Shown: positions 24,744-34,104, counted from the stretch's first letter. The stretch is DNA of 64,000 nucleotides from Actinocatenispora sp963805605 (GCA_963805605.1 CAWDUX010000001.1:806001-870000); one strand, 5' to 3'. A program made the numbers and translations. Notes: a model not told the origin generated them from the sequence alone.

Positions 24744-26996
24744 GTGAGTGTCACACCCACCCAGGAGACGAATGCCGCACCGGGGGCTGGACCCCCGGAG
24801 GAGGGGCCGGGCCGGGCACGTCGGCTGGCCTTCGCGCTGCGCCGACCACGCCTCGTCCTCGTCGTCGCCTTCCTGGTCATGGTCGTCGGCGTACTGCTGT
24901 CCGGCAGCGCCACCGCGTTGTTGAAGAACGGTGGCTTCGACGACCCGTCATCGGACTCGGTGGCGGCCACCAAGGCCCTGGAACGGCATTTCCCGACCAG
25001 CCAACCGAACCTGACCGTCCTGGTACGCGCCGGCGCCGGTGGTGTCGACGGTGCCGCGGCGCAGAGCGCCGGCGGTAGCCTCGCACAGCGGCTGGGCAAG
25101 GAGAAGGACGTCCAGCTGGTCGCATCCTACTTTGGCACCAAGGACCCGTCGCTGCGGTCCCGGGACAGCTCGTACGGGCTGATCCTGTTGCGGGTCAAGG
25201 GCGACGACGACGCCAGCGGTAAGACCGCGTCCCGGCTGCACGACAAGTACGTCGGCAGTCACGACGGTGTCACGGTGACCTTCGGCGGGGTCCTGCAGGT
25301 CAACAACGACATGGGTAAGGAGCTGGGCAACGACCTGGCCACCACCGAACTCATCGCCCTGCCGCTGACCATGATCCTGCTGTTCTTCGTGTTCCGGGGC
25401 GTCATCGCCGCGCTGCTGCCGCTGTTCATCGGGATCTTCGCGATCCTTGGTTCGTTCGCGGTCCTGTACGGGCTGGGGCAGCTGACCTCGATCTCGGTGT
25501 TCGCGATCAACCTGATCACCGCGCTCGGGTTGGGGTTGGCGATCGACTACAGCCTGCTGATCGTGTCCAGATACCGGGAGGAACGTGCCCGCGGCCTGGT
25601 GGGCGCCGAGGCGGTCACCGCGACCCTGCGCACCGCGGGCCGGACGGTGCTGTTCAGCGCCAGCATCGTGGCCGCGGTACTTCTCAGCATGCTGGCGTTC
25701 AACCAGTTCTTCCTGCGCTCCTTCGCCTACGCCGGGGTGGCCGTGGTGGCGGTGACCGCGATCGGTGCCCTGGTACCGTTGCCGGCCGCACTGCTGCTGC
25801 TCGGCGACCGGATCGACAAGTGGTCACTGCGCCGCAAGAGCCCGCAGAAGGAGCCGGAGAACCGGTTCTGGGGCAAGGTCGCCGCACTCAGCCTGCGTCG
25901 CCCGGTGGTGCTGGGCCTGATCGCGGTGGCGATGTTCGTCATCGCGGCGGTGCCGTTGACCTCCATGCAGGTCAACGTGCCGGACGAACGGGTACTGCCG
26001 TCCTCCTCCGAGGCACGTCAGGCCACCGAGACGATCAAGTCGCAGTTCCCCGGCGCGGGGGAGCAGGAAGGCGCGCTGGCGGTCACCGCGGCGCGCTGGA
26101 CCGGCGATGCCGGCAGCAACGACCTTGCCAGCTACGCAACCGAACTGTCCTCCCTGCCACACGTCACCGCGGTCAACAGCGCGGCCGGCCGGTTCGAGCA
26201 CGGCGCGCTGGTGGCCCCGCCCAACCGGCTGCTGGTCGGTCAGTTCCGTTCCGGGAACGCGACCTACCTTCAGGTGCTCAACAACGTCACCCCGTACTCC
26301 GCGGAGGGCAAGGACCTGGCTGAGGCTATCCGTGCGAAGTCGGTGCCGGGCGGGCGCGGCGTGTACGTGGGCGGCCTGTCCGCGCAGCTGGTGGACATCA
26401 CCAACGCGCTGACCGACCGACTGCCCTTGGCCATCGGAATCGCCGTACTGGTGACCATGGTGCTGCTGTTCCTGGCGACCGGCAGCGTGCTGCTGCCGCT
26501 CAAGGCGGTACTGCTCAACGTACTGACGCTCAGCGCCATCCTCGGTATCCTGGTCTGGATCTTCCAGCAGGGTCACCTGTCCGGTCCGCTGGACTTCACC
26601 AGATCACCGATCGCGGTGTCGATGCCGGTGCTGGTGCTCTGCGTGGCGTACGGCCTGTCGATGGACTACGAGGTGTTCGTACTCTCCCGGATCAAGGAGA
26701 CCTACGACCAGACCGGCGATCCGCGCGGTGCGGTACGGGTGGGGCTGGGTATCGGTGGTCCGATCGTGGCCGCGGCCGCGGTGATCCTGGCGATCACCTT
26801 CTTCTCCACCGCGATCTCCGGTGTCTCGGTGGCGAAGCTGTTCGGTATCGGCGCCGGGTTGGCCATCATCGTGGACTCGACGCTGACCCGTGGTGTTCTG
26901 GTGCCGGTGTTCCTCCGGCTGACCGGCCGGGCCGCTTGGTGGTCGCCGCGCTGGATGAAGCGGATCAATTCCCGCATCGGACTCGGGCACCACTGA
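24744..26996 (+). CDS. MMPL-family (RND-type) lipid exporter
   Basis: This 750-residue membrane protein has the duplicated MMPL design: a first membrane helix (LVLVVAFLVMVVGVLL), an extracytoplasmic domain, a five-helix bundle with the Asp-Tyr pair in GLGLAIDYSLLIVSRYREE, then a repeat with GLSMDYEVFVLSRIKE. Those Asp-Tyr pairs are the proton-relay positions of MmpL3-type flippases. GTG 24744 is chosen because GGAG lies eight bases upstream; a longer reading begins at 24618. It has its own upstream region after the fabG terminator. It probably exports the lipid-like product. Confidence 0.88.
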   Translation: MSVTPTQETNAAPGAGPPEEGPGRARRLAFALRRPRLVLVVAFLVMVVGVLLSGSATALLKNGGFDDPSSDSVAATKALERHFPTSQPNLTVLVRAGAGGVDGAAAQSAGGSLAQRLGKEKDVQLVASYFGTKDPSLRSRDSSYGLILLRVKGDDDASGKTASRLHDKYVGSHDGVTVTFGGVLQVNNDMGKELGNDLATTELIALPLTMILLFFVFRGVIAALLPLFIGIFAILGSFAVLYGLGQLTSISVFAINLITALGLGLAIDYSLLIVSRYREERARGLVGAEAVTATLRTAGRTVLFSASIVAAVLLSMLAFNQFFLRSFAYAGVAVVAVTAIGALVPLPAALLLLGDRIDKWSLRRKSPQKEPENRFWGKVAALSLRRPVVLGLIAVAMFVIAAVPLTSMQVNVPDERVLPSSSEARQATETIKSQFPGAGEQEGALAVTAARWTGDAGSNDLASYATELSSLPHVTAVNSAAGRFEHGALVAPPNRLLVGQFRSGNATYLQVLNNVTPYSAEGKDLAEAIRAKSVPGGRGVYVGGLSAQLVDITNALTDRLPLAIGIAVLVTMVLLFLATGSVLLPLKAVLLNVLTLSAILGILVWIFQQGHLSGPLDFTRSPIAVSMPVLVLCVAYGLSMDYEVFVLSRIKETYDQTGDPRGAVRVGLGIGGPIVAAAAVILAITFFSTAISGVSVAKLFGIGAGLAIIVDSTLTRGVLVPVFLRLTGRAAWWSPRWMKRINSRIGLGHH

Positions 26997-27002
26997 TCAC
27001 AC

Positions 27003-27040
27003 CACCGGCCGCGACCCGCTGGACCGGGTCGCGGCCGGTG
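27003..27040 (+). terminator. Hairpin directly after the MMPL exporter
   Basis: A perfect 16-bp GC-rich stem (27003-27018 with 27025-27040) with a CTGGAC loop begins six nt after the stop codon. Confidence 0.85.
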
Positions 27041-27046
27041 TCGTGC

Positions 27047-27099
27047 CAACGAGACCACGGCCCGACCGGAACAGTTCCGGTCGGGCCGTGGTCTCGTTG
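27047..27099. terminator. Very long perfect palindrome, bidirectional terminator between convergent genes
   Basis: Arms 27047-27072 and 27074-27099 are exact complements (26 bp) around a single A. The palindrome lies between the convergent MMPL exporter and the LAL regulator and includes short T tracts at each end (GTCTCGTTG). Together with the hairpin at 27003-27040 it should block read-through in both directions. Confidence 0.85.
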
Positions 27100-27138
27100 C
27101 TTCGTCGTTGTCGTGCGGTTCTGAACGCCCCCGGTGGG

Positions 27139-29949
27139 CTACTGGGCGAGCCCGGTGGCGGTCTTGGTGTCCAGTACCCGGCCCAGCTCGGCCCGGTTGC
27201 GCACCTGCAGCTTGCGGTAGGCGTTGGTGAGGTGCAGCTCGATGGTCCGTTGGGTGACGAACAGCGTCTGCGCGATCTGGCGGTTCGTACTGCCGCTCGC
27301 GGCCAGGGTGGCGGTACGTAGTTCTGCGGAGGTGAGCGCGTCTCGGCCGGACTGGGCCCGCCGCCGCGGCCGCGCGCCGCTGTTGACCAGTTCCCGGTGG
27401 GCATGCGCGGCCAGTTGGGTGGCACCGCTGCGCTGGGCGATGTCCAGGCCCTCCCGGAGCAGCTCCCGGGCCGGTCGTGGGGTCGAGCGGGCAGTCATCG
27501 CGCTACCCAGGTCGACCAGGGACCGGCCGAGATCCAGTGCGGCGGGGGAGTTGCGGAGCTGCGCCACGGATTCGGCGAGCCGGTCGATGCGTGCGCCCGG
27601 ATCGTCGTCGACCAGCGCCCTGGTGCGCAGGCTCTGACCCAGCGCCCGGTAGGAGCCCCAGGCCTGGGCGGCAGACAGCTGCTCGTCGGCCAGCCGGACG
27701 GCCTTCTCCCGGTCGCCGATCCGGTACAGGGCGAGAGCCGCGGTGCACCGCCACCCGTTGACGGCGGGGTTGTCGGCTCCCCACAGCTGCAGCCGGCGCC
27801 CGCATTCCATCAGGTCGGCCAGGCCGGCGTGCAGCTCACCGCCGAGTACCCGCAACCGGCCACGGACCTCCAGCAGGTCGTTGTAGCGCCACTGCAAGGG
27901 GATTTCGTGTACCAGGCCGGTACGGCCGATGATGGTGGCCGCCTCGTCCTGCTCGCCGAGTTCGATCAGACCGGCCACCAGCGCGGCGTGCTGGTCGGTG
28001 AACAGCGGTACGCCGCCACCCGCTGTGACCACTCCCACCGCCTGGCGGGCCTGGTCGACGGCCACCCGGACGTCGCCCTTCACCAGGGCGACGATGCTGC
28101 GCAGCGTCGCCGCCTCAGCGGCATAGGAGTTGTCCTCACCGGTCAACAGCTCCAGGTGCCGGTCGGCCAGATCCAGCCGGTCGGCGTGGATGAGTGGCAG
28201 CAGCGCTGCGGTGTACTCCATCGGACAGGTAGTCGGCAGTGTGCCGTCGGTCAGCGCCCGTTGCAGCTGTCGGACCGTGCCCGTCCGGTCCAACCCGGAC
28301 CAGCAGTTACGGGTTGCCGCCGCGACCGGGTGCAGGAAGCGGGTGAGCGGCAGTGATCCCACGGACGCGGCGGTGTCGGCGACGATGGTCTCGCTCGCGG
28401 AGCCGACAGTGTCGGCGTGCAGCAGGGACAGCAGCAGCCGTGACTCGCGGGACTGTGCAGCCAGATCCGGACGTACCCGCTCCAACTGCTCGGCACCGTC
28501 GGCGAAGACGTCGATGGCTTCCAGCAGCTGACCGTTGCTGGCCAGGGTGTGGCCGAGCGCCCGGTGCGCGACGTTGATCTGGTCCGGCTGCTTCACCACC
28601 GAACTGGCGTGCCGCAGGTGCGCGATGGCGCCCTGCGGGTCGTATGCGGCCAGCGTGGCGCCCAGCGTGAGTGCGAGCCGTCCCCGGTGCGTCGGGGACA
28701 TCGAGCCCTGCATGGCGCGTTCCAGGCAGTCGGCGCCGAGGGCATGCTCGCCCTGGGAGATTAGCTCGACCGCGATCCGGCACAGCACCTCCACGGTGGC
28801 CGGGTCCATGGTCGGTGTGGTGGCCAGCAGATGCTGGGCGACCTCCGCGGCGGCACCACCCCGGTTCGCGAGCAGCTCGGCCGCCTTGCGGTGGTAGCGC
28901 TGCCGTTCGGCGGAGCGCATGTTCTCGCGCAGTGCGTTGCGGACCACCGGATGTACGAACGAGATGGGCGGCGTACTGCGCACGATGCCGAGCTGGCTGA
29001 GCCCAGCGATGATGTCGGTCGCCGCTTCCTCGTCGATCGTGCACATCGCGGCGATCAGGGCCGGGTCCGCGCTGCCTAGTACGGCGATGGCACGTGCGAC
29101 CGGTGGCGCGGTGGGGGACAGGCGCTGGGCCCGGCTCAGTACGTACTGGGCGATGCTGGGTGGCCCGATCCTGCGCAGGTCGTCCAAGTCGGCGCTGGCG
29201 GGGTCGATGTTCTCCTGGCTCAGCAGCTGACAGAGTTCGTTGACCAGCAGCGGGTTCCCGCCGGTCATGGTGTGGCAGACGGCGCCGAACGCCTCCGGTA
29301 CCGGGCCTGGCAGTTGGGTGCCCAGTGCCGTCGTGACGTCGGCGGCGTTGAGCGGTGCCGGCCGCAATGTCAGGGCATCCAGGCTGTTGCGCAGGTCTGC
29401 CATCAGGTTGAGCCGGGTGCCGGATCGGATCTCCCCGGTGGGGATGGTGATGGCCAGGATCGCGGGCAGATCGGCCAGCCGCCTGCTCAGATAACCGAGC
29501 CAGCGCAGGGAAAGATCATCGACCAGGTGCAGATCGTCCACCGCGATGACCAGCGGCCCTGCCGTCGCCAGCTGCGCGATCCGGCGGTGCAACGAGATGA
29601 AGGTTTCCGCCAGGACGTTTCCCGGCCATTGCGGGCCGAGCTGGGCGATCGCCGGATCAGGCCCCGCTGACAGGTCGAACAGCTGACCGCCCAGCCCGAG
29701 CAGCATCTCGCGTTCACCCTGGCTGCCGGAGGCGATCAGGACCTGCGTACCGTGCCGCCGACCGCTGGCGACCACCCTGTTGAGCAGGGAGGTCTTCCCG
29801 GTGCCGGCGTTGCCCTCGATCACGATCAGCCCGGACTGCCCGGCGGCCAGCTGCTCGACGGCGCGTTCGATCGCGGTGCGCTCCGTGTCCCGATCGAGCA
29901 GCTGGCCGCCGGCCAGCTGACTGTCGTGCCTGTCGGTGTGCGCCGCCAT
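27139..29949 (-). CDS. LAL-type LuxR regulator (large ATP-binding)
   Basis: At 936 residues, with Walker A EGNAGTGKTSL (about 45-55), Walker B LVIAVDDLHLVDD, a long helical TPR-like middle and a C-terminal LuxR helix-turn-helix (LTSAELRTATLAASGSTNRQ onward), this is a textbook LAL regulator. GAGAGGG lies nine bases before the ATG. It faces the MMPL gene and precedes the HadA-like gene on the same strand. LAL proteins are frequent pathway activators in polyketide clusters, so with the 768-residue protein at 6912 the cluster has two large LuxR-type regulators. Confidence 0.92.
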   Translation of the reverse strand: MAAHTDRHDSQLAGGQLLDRDTERTAIERAVEQLAAGQSGLIVIEGNAGTGKTSLLNRVVASGRRHGTQVLIASGSQGEREMLLGLGGQLFDLSAGPDPAIAQLGPQWPGNVLAETFISLHRRIAQLATAGPLVIAVDDLHLVDDLSLRWLGYLSRRLADLPAILAITIPTGEIRSGTRLNLMADLRNSLDALTLRPAPLNAADVTTALGTQLPGPVPEAFGAVCHTMTGGNPLLVNELCQLLSQENIDPASADLDDLRRIGPPSIAQYVLSRAQRLSPTAPPVARAIAVLGSADPALIAAMCTIDEEAATDIIAGLSQLGIVRSTPPISFVHPVVRNALRENMRSAERQRYHRKAAELLANRGGAAAEVAQHLLATTPTMDPATVEVLCRIAVELISQGEHALGADCLERAMQGSMSPTHRGRLALTLGATLAAYDPQGAIAHLRHASSVVKQPDQINVAHRALGHTLASNGQLLEAIDVFADGAEQLERVRPDLAAQSRESRLLLSLLHADTVGSASETIVADTAASVGSLPLTRFLHPVAAATRNCWSGLDRTGTVRQLQRALTDGTLPTTCPMEYTAALLPLIHADRLDLADRHLELLTGEDNSYAAEAATLRSIVALVKGDVRVAVDQARQAVGVVTAGGGVPLFTDQHAALVAGLIELGEQDEAATIIGRTGLVHEIPLQWRYNDLLEVRGRLRVLGGELHAGLADLMECGRRLQLWGADNPAVNGWRCTAALALYRIGDREKAVRLADEQLSAAQAWGSYRALGQSLRTRALVDDDPGARIDRLAESVAQLRNSPAALDLGRSLVDLGSAMTARSTPRPARELLREGLDIAQRSGATQLAAHAHRELVNSGARPRRRAQSGRDALTSAELRTATLAASGSTNRQIAQTLFVTQRTIELHLTNAYRKLQVRNRAELGRVLDTKTATGLAQ

Positions 29950-30212
29950 ACGTCTGCACCCTCTCGCTCGTCGACTTCCCCCGCGAACTCATGAGGCAGT
30001 GCTTACACGATGTCGGACAGCGGACTTATGGCCGCGATTCAGCGCACATCCTCAGAAGGACTGTAGGACGAACCATCCATGGCAGGACACGCAGGTTTTC
30101 GCCACACTTCGCTTTTGGGCATAGCAAGAACTTGTCATGCAAGCCTCGCCGGAACGACGCAGGTCCGACCTGACCGGCAAACCGACTGATCAGCTGACCT
30201 GGACCGGAGGGT

Positions 30213-30228
30213 CCTGCCATGGCAGGAT
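30213..30228. repeat. 16-bp perfect palindrome past the dehydratase stop
   Basis: TCCTGCCATGGCAGGA reads the same on both strands. It lies three nt beyond the reverse-strand stop codon at 30232. The half CCATGGCAGGA recurs at 30077-30087 within the 282-nt gap between the dehydratase and the LAL regulator. It could be an operator for a dimeric regulator of the LAL gene. No gene is seen in this gap. Confidence 0.4.
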
Positions 30229-30231
30229 CAG

Positions 30232-30696
30232 CTATACGGAGTCCGGATTCTCGCTGCCACGGACCACCATCGTGCAGAACATGGTGGCGACATGCTCCGC
30301 GCCGTTGGCCTGTACCTCGCAGGCGACGGTCACCATGCCGTGCAGGCCGGTCCGTTTGATGTCATCGATCCGCGCGATGATGACCAGCGAGTCGCCGGGT
30401 CGTACCGGTCGGTGGTGGACGAAGCGCTGAGCGCCGTGCACCACCCGGCTGTAGTCCATGCCCAGTTCCGGGTCGGCGGCTACCTGCAGGCGCTCGGCCC
30501 GGTCCTCCAGGACGGTGAGGAAACTCGGCGGGGCGACCACATCGGTGTGGCCAGCCGCGATCGCCGCATCCCGGTCGTAGTACAGCGGATTCGTGTCGCC
30601 GAGCGCGGTGGCGAAGGCCCGGATCGCTTCGCGACTCACCTCGTAGGGCTCGGTCGGCGGGTAGGTGCGGCCGACCAGTGACACGTTGAGCGCCAT
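30232..30696 (-). CDS. HadA-like 3-hydroxyacyl dehydratase subunit (FAS1-type dehydratase, MaoC N-terminal family)
   Basis: This 154-residue hot-dog-fold protein begins MALNVSLVGRTYPPTEPYEV and contains the VVAPPSFLTVL and FVHHRPVRPGD blocks of mycobacterial HadA/HadC. It would dehydrate 3-hydroxyacyl-ACP as part of a HadA-HadB heterodimer. The catalytic HadB/MaoC partner is not adjacent, and the usual rpmG-hadA-hadB-murB context is missing, so this is probably an extra, cluster-linked copy. The ATG at 30696 has AGAGGA eight bases upstream. Confidence 0.8.
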   Translation of the reverse strand: MALNVSLVGRTYPPTEPYEVSREAIRAFATALGDTNPLYYDRDAAIAAGHTDVVAPPSFLTVLEDRAERLQVAADPELGMDYSRVVHGAQRFVHHRPVRPGDSLVIIARIDDIKRTGLHGMVTVACEVQANGAEHVATMFCTMVVRGSENPDSV

Positions 30697-30873
30697 CACA
30701 GTCCTCTTTCGCCGGTCAGTGGAGTTCCTGGTACCGCAAGGGATTCTTGCCCTACGGTGCGCGCAGCACGTGTGCGGGAGCATCAGCCGCTGTGGCTGCG
30801 CGGCTCACCCTACCGGCAAGATCGCCTCCCAGGGGGGCGCCCGAAACCCCGGAGCACGGCCTAGAGTCGGGCC

Positions 30874-31509
30874 ATGGACGCCAGCGCCCGGCCTGCCGCC
30901 GGACCAGGGCCTGACACCGGTCGGGCCGTTCCCACGGCGTACCCCGCTGCCGGCCTCGTTCTCGCCGCTGGCGCCGGCCGCCGCTACGGCGCCCCCAAGG
31001 CACTCGTACGGCATGAGGGTTCACTGCTGGTGGAACGTGCCGTCAGGATCCTCACCGAGGGTGGTGCCCATCCGGTACTGGTCGTTCTGGGCGCGGCCGC
31101 AGACCAGGTCCGTGCGCAGGCCACGCTCGATGCCGAACTGTTGGACAATCCGCGGTGGCGGAGCGGGATGGGTTCCTCCTTGCGGCTCGGTCTGGATGCC
31201 GCGGCGCGCACGTCGGCGGCGGCGGTACTGGTTCTGCTGGTGGACATGCCCGGGGTGACCGCGCCGGCGGTGGCCCGGCTGCGTCGGTTGGCTGCGCCGG
31301 ATGCCCTCGCGGTGGCCGGCTACCCAGGGGGCACCGGTCATCCGGTCCTGCTGGGACGCGCGCACTGGGCCGGGGCGGCGGCGGCCGCGACCGGTGACCG
31401 GGGCGCCCGTGACTATCTGGCCAGTCATCCGCCCCGGGTGGTCGACTGCGCGGACGTCGCCGACGGCGCGGACCTGGACACCCCACCGCAACCGCCGTCG
31501 GCCCGGTGA
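30874..31509 (+). CDS. MobA/MocA-like nucleotidyltransferase
   Basis: The 211-residue protein has the NTP-transferase signature GLVLAAGAGRRYGAPKALV near residue 27, followed by LLVDMPGVTAPAV (metal-binding Asp) and GYPGGTGHPVLLGRAHW. This is the arrangement of MocA/CoxD-associated cytidylyl- or guanylyltransferases that finish molybdenum cofactor. It stands alone here with no molybdoenzyme nearby. The first roughly 25 residues are Pro/Ala-rich and may be over-predicted. Confidence 0.8.
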   Translation: MDASARPAAGPGPDTGRAVPTAYPAAGLVLAAGAGRRYGAPKALVRHEGSLLVERAVRILTEGGAHPVLVVLGAAADQVRAQATLDAELLDNPRWRSGMGSSLRLGLDAAARTSAAAVLVLLVDMPGVTAPAVARLRRLAAPDALAVAGYPGGTGHPVLLGRAHWAGAAAAATGDRGARDYLASHPPRVVDCADVADGADLDTPPQPPSAR

Positions 31510-31543
31510 ACCGGACGGGCCGGGATGTGCCCGGCCGGTGCCG

Positions 31544-32470
31544 TCAGGAGGCGGCCCGGGGCGGTACGGACACCTGTGGGCGGCGGAGCGCCGCATCGTC
31601 CCGGTAGCGGACCCTGCGGGCCGCGACACCGGGTACCGGCGGATCTCCGTTCAGAAAGGCACGCATCTGTGCCAGGGAGCGGCTGATCAGGCGGGACACA
31701 TGCATCTGGGACAGGCCGAGATGCTCACCGATCTCTGTCTGGGTCAGGCCGTGGAAGAACCGCAGAGCGATCGCGGTACGGGCGCGATGGGACAGGATCG
31801 CCAGCGCGGCCGGCAGTGACACCCGATCCGCGGCCCACTCCAGGGCCGGGTCGGGTGCGCCGAGCAGATCCCCCAGCTCCACCGAATCCTGTGTGCGGGC
31901 CTCGCGCCCGGCCAGCATGTTGAGCGAGACGGCGCGGTAGCCGTCCGCTGCGGTCAACGCCTCAAGGATGGCGTCGACGCCGGTGTCCAGTTCGTCGGCC
32001 AACTCGGCCGTCGTCGGCGCGCGGCCGAGGCTCTGTGAGAGCCGTGCCGCCACGGCCTCCACCGTCCGGGTCAGTTCCTGCAGCCGGCGTGGCGGCTGGA
32101 TCATCCAGCCCTTGTCTCGGAAGTAGCGTTTCAGCTCGCCGCGAATGGTGGGGATGGCGAACGCGTAGAAGTTGCTGCCCAGTTCTGGTTCGTACCGGTC
32201 GATCGCGGCTATCAGGCCGATGGTGGCCACCTGGATGAGGTCCTCGGTCGGTTCACCACGCCGGGCATAACGTCGGGCCTGCCGCGCCGCGAAGGGCAGG
32301 AAGGACTCGATCACCTTGCCGCGCAACGCATCGCGGTTCGGATCGTGCACCGGCAGGTCGACCCACTGATGGAGAAGTTGGACCGGTCGATCGTCCCCGG
32401 GATACCCGGCGGCAGACGGTGTCAGGGGTCGGAGGGACCCGGCCGTTCGCACGCGCACCGCTACGGTCAT
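31544..32470 (-). CDS. RNA polymerase sigma factor, SigB/SigF/SigG group
   Basis: This 308-residue protein has sigma-70 region 2 (EDLIQVATIGLIAAIDRYEP followed by FYAFAIPTIRGELKRYFRDK), region 3 (LGRAPTTAELADELD) and region 4 (LTQTEIGEHLGLSQMHVSRL), the layout of stress and developmental group 3 sigma factors. The ATG at 32470 follows AGGGAG; the longer reading upstream looks non-coding. No anti-sigma or antagonist gene is adjacent, unlike many sigF loci, so its regulation must be elsewhere. Confidence 0.92.
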   Translation of the reverse strand: MTVAVRVRTAGSLRPLTPSAAGYPGDDRPVQLLHQWVDLPVHDPNRDALRGKVIESFLPFAARQARRYARRGEPTEDLIQVATIGLIAAIDRYEPELGSNFYAFAIPTIRGELKRYFRDKGWMIQPPRRLQELTRTVEAVAARLSQSLGRAPTTAELADELDTGVDAILEALTAADGYRAVSLNMLAGREARTQDSVELGDLLGAPDPALEWAADRVSLPAALAILSHRARTAIALRFFHGLTQTEIGEHLGLSQMHVSRLISRSLAQMRAFLNGDPPVPGVAARRVRYRDDAALRRPQVSVPPRAAS

Positions 32471-32979
32471 CGTGGCTCCCTGGCGGTATGTGGCATCACT
32501 GCGCCGACTGTCACGACTTCGCGGACGGCACCCGTTCCCGGCGGGATGGTAATGCCGCCAACGCGGCGGAACCCTGCTCAAGCCCGATCGTAGAAGTCGC
32601 CAGGGGTCGGCAGGAGGCCGTCCCAGATCTTCAGCCCTTAGGGTTCCGGCAGGCCGGCGCTGGCCGCACAGGTGCGACGCCGGCATCCTCGAAGCACGGA
32701 CCGGATGACCCGGCGCCGGTCAGCGAACGGGCCCGGCGAAGCGGACGGCAGGGACATCCGCACCGGACGGCGGTATCCGGCCCATCCACGTCATGGGCGT
32801 GTCGGGAGCACACCGGGGTTGTAGGTGGATCGCCGTCGAGTACTGGGATTTCCGGGCAGAGCTGCGGTAGCTGACGATCTGTGGGTACAGGCCACAACCG
32901 GCCGCACCACACAGTGTCCGCGCAAAACGGCGGGCCGACGATCACATCGTCGACCCGCCGAGACGTTGCGCTCGTTGGT
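32471..32979. other. 509-nt intergenic region with an amidase terminator hairpin
   Basis: I see no supportable gene here. Near the right end a hairpin (32929-32942 with 32946-32959, 13 of 14 pairs, CAC loop) lies 20 nt past the reverse-strand amidase stop and should terminate it. The left part must hold the sigma-factor promoter, which I could not pinpoint. Confidence 0.6.
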
Positions 32980-34104
32980 TCAGAGGGCCTGGCGGACGAT
33001 GCCGCCGACCACCGCACACCAGGTACTGGTGTCGAGCTTGCCGTTGGGCGTGAGTCCGTGCAGCCGTTGGACGGCCTGGACGGCCTTCATGGTGGCGTGG
33101 TCGTACCCACCGTCGACCGTCACGTCCGAGTAACCCTTGTGGTTGAGGATGAACTGGGCGCCCTCGACCGCGGGGCCGGTCGCATGCTTACCCAGGACCG
33201 GTACGAGGGTGTCCCAGGTGGCGGTGGTCATGGTGGCGTCGGGATCGACCGCCAGGCCCTGGCTGGCCTGCCAGTCCTGGACCGCCGCGACGGTGGCGGA
33301 ACCGAACACGCCATCCGGGGTCAGCGCGTAGCCACGAGCTTTGAGCAGGTACTGCGCGATCTGCACGACGGGTCCACCGACGAAACGCCAGATGTCGGGC
33401 CAGCGTCGGGCCGGCGCGTTGCGGGCGTGTTCGCCGAGCCCGGCCTCGACGCCGCGGCGCAGGGCCGGGAACTCGCGGTAGAACGCCGCCCCAGGGCAGT
33501 CGGTGGCACGGAAGTCCCAGTGCCCGAAGATGTCATAGGCGTGCAGCCCGTACTGCTGACAGACGGCGACGCACAGCTTGGTCAACGAGTCGATCAGCGC
33601 CTGCGGCGGGGTCTCGGTGACGTAGGTGCCCTCGTTCTCGATCCCGATCGCGTTGCCGTTCTCGCCGGGGCAGTGCGCCGCGATCATCTGGTGCTCGCCG
33701 GCCTTGAGGGTGGCGAGGCTGCCGTGCCGGCCCTCGGTGACGTAGCCGCCGCGGCTGACCGTGAAGTGCTGACCGGTGTCGGACCAGCCGTTGTGGTCGA
33801 TGTGCAGGTCCTGGCAGTCCCGGGCGAGTTGCAGGGCGTGCTCGCGGGAGTAGTCGGTGACGTTCGGGAACGCCATGTGATGCACGATGATCTTGTTGGT
33901 GGTGTTCGAACTGACCGACAGCGGGTAGGCCGGGGGCCGGGCACCCCAGTCGTCGCAGCCGATGATCCAGGGGAACTCCGCATCGGGCGCCGCGACCGCT
34001 GGACCCGCGGTGGCGAGCTGGCTGCCGACGACGGCGACGGTGGCCGCGCCGAGTGTCGCTCTGAACAGGGTGCGGCGGTCGATCTCCGGCTGTTGGAATG
34101 CCAT
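32980..34104 (-). CDS. Tat-exported N-acetylmuramoyl-L-alanine amidase with peptidoglycan-binding repeats
   Basis: The 374-residue protein starts MAFQQPEIDRRTLFRATLGA, a twin-arginine signal with an AVAAPDAEF-like cleavage region. The amidase_2/PGRP domain follows, with zinc-type ligands in KIIVHHMAFPN and FGHWDFRATDCPG. Two C-terminal peptidoglycan-binding repeats are marked by GVFGSATVAAVQDWQ and YDHATMKAVQAVQ. It would cleave the amide between muramic acid and the stem peptide outside the cell. The ATG at 34104 has GAAGGGA upstream. Confidence 0.92.
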   Translation of the reverse strand: MAFQQPEIDRRTLFRATLGAATVAVVGSQLATAGPAVAAPDAEFPWIIGCDDWGARPPAYPLSVSSNTTNKIIVHHMAFPNVTDYSREHALQLARDCQDLHIDHNGWSDTGQHFTVSRGGYVTEGRHGSLATLKAGEHQMIAAHCPGENGNAIGIENEGTYVTETPPQALIDSLTKLCVAVCQQYGLHAYDIFGHWDFRATDCPGAAFYREFPALRRGVEAGLGEHARNAPARRWPDIWRFVGGPVVQIAQYLLKARGYALTPDGVFGSATVAAVQDWQASQGLAVDPDATMTTATWDTLVPVLGKHATGPAVEGAQFILNHKGYSDVTVDGGYDHATMKAVQAVQRLHGLTPNGKLDTSTWCAVVGGIVRQAL

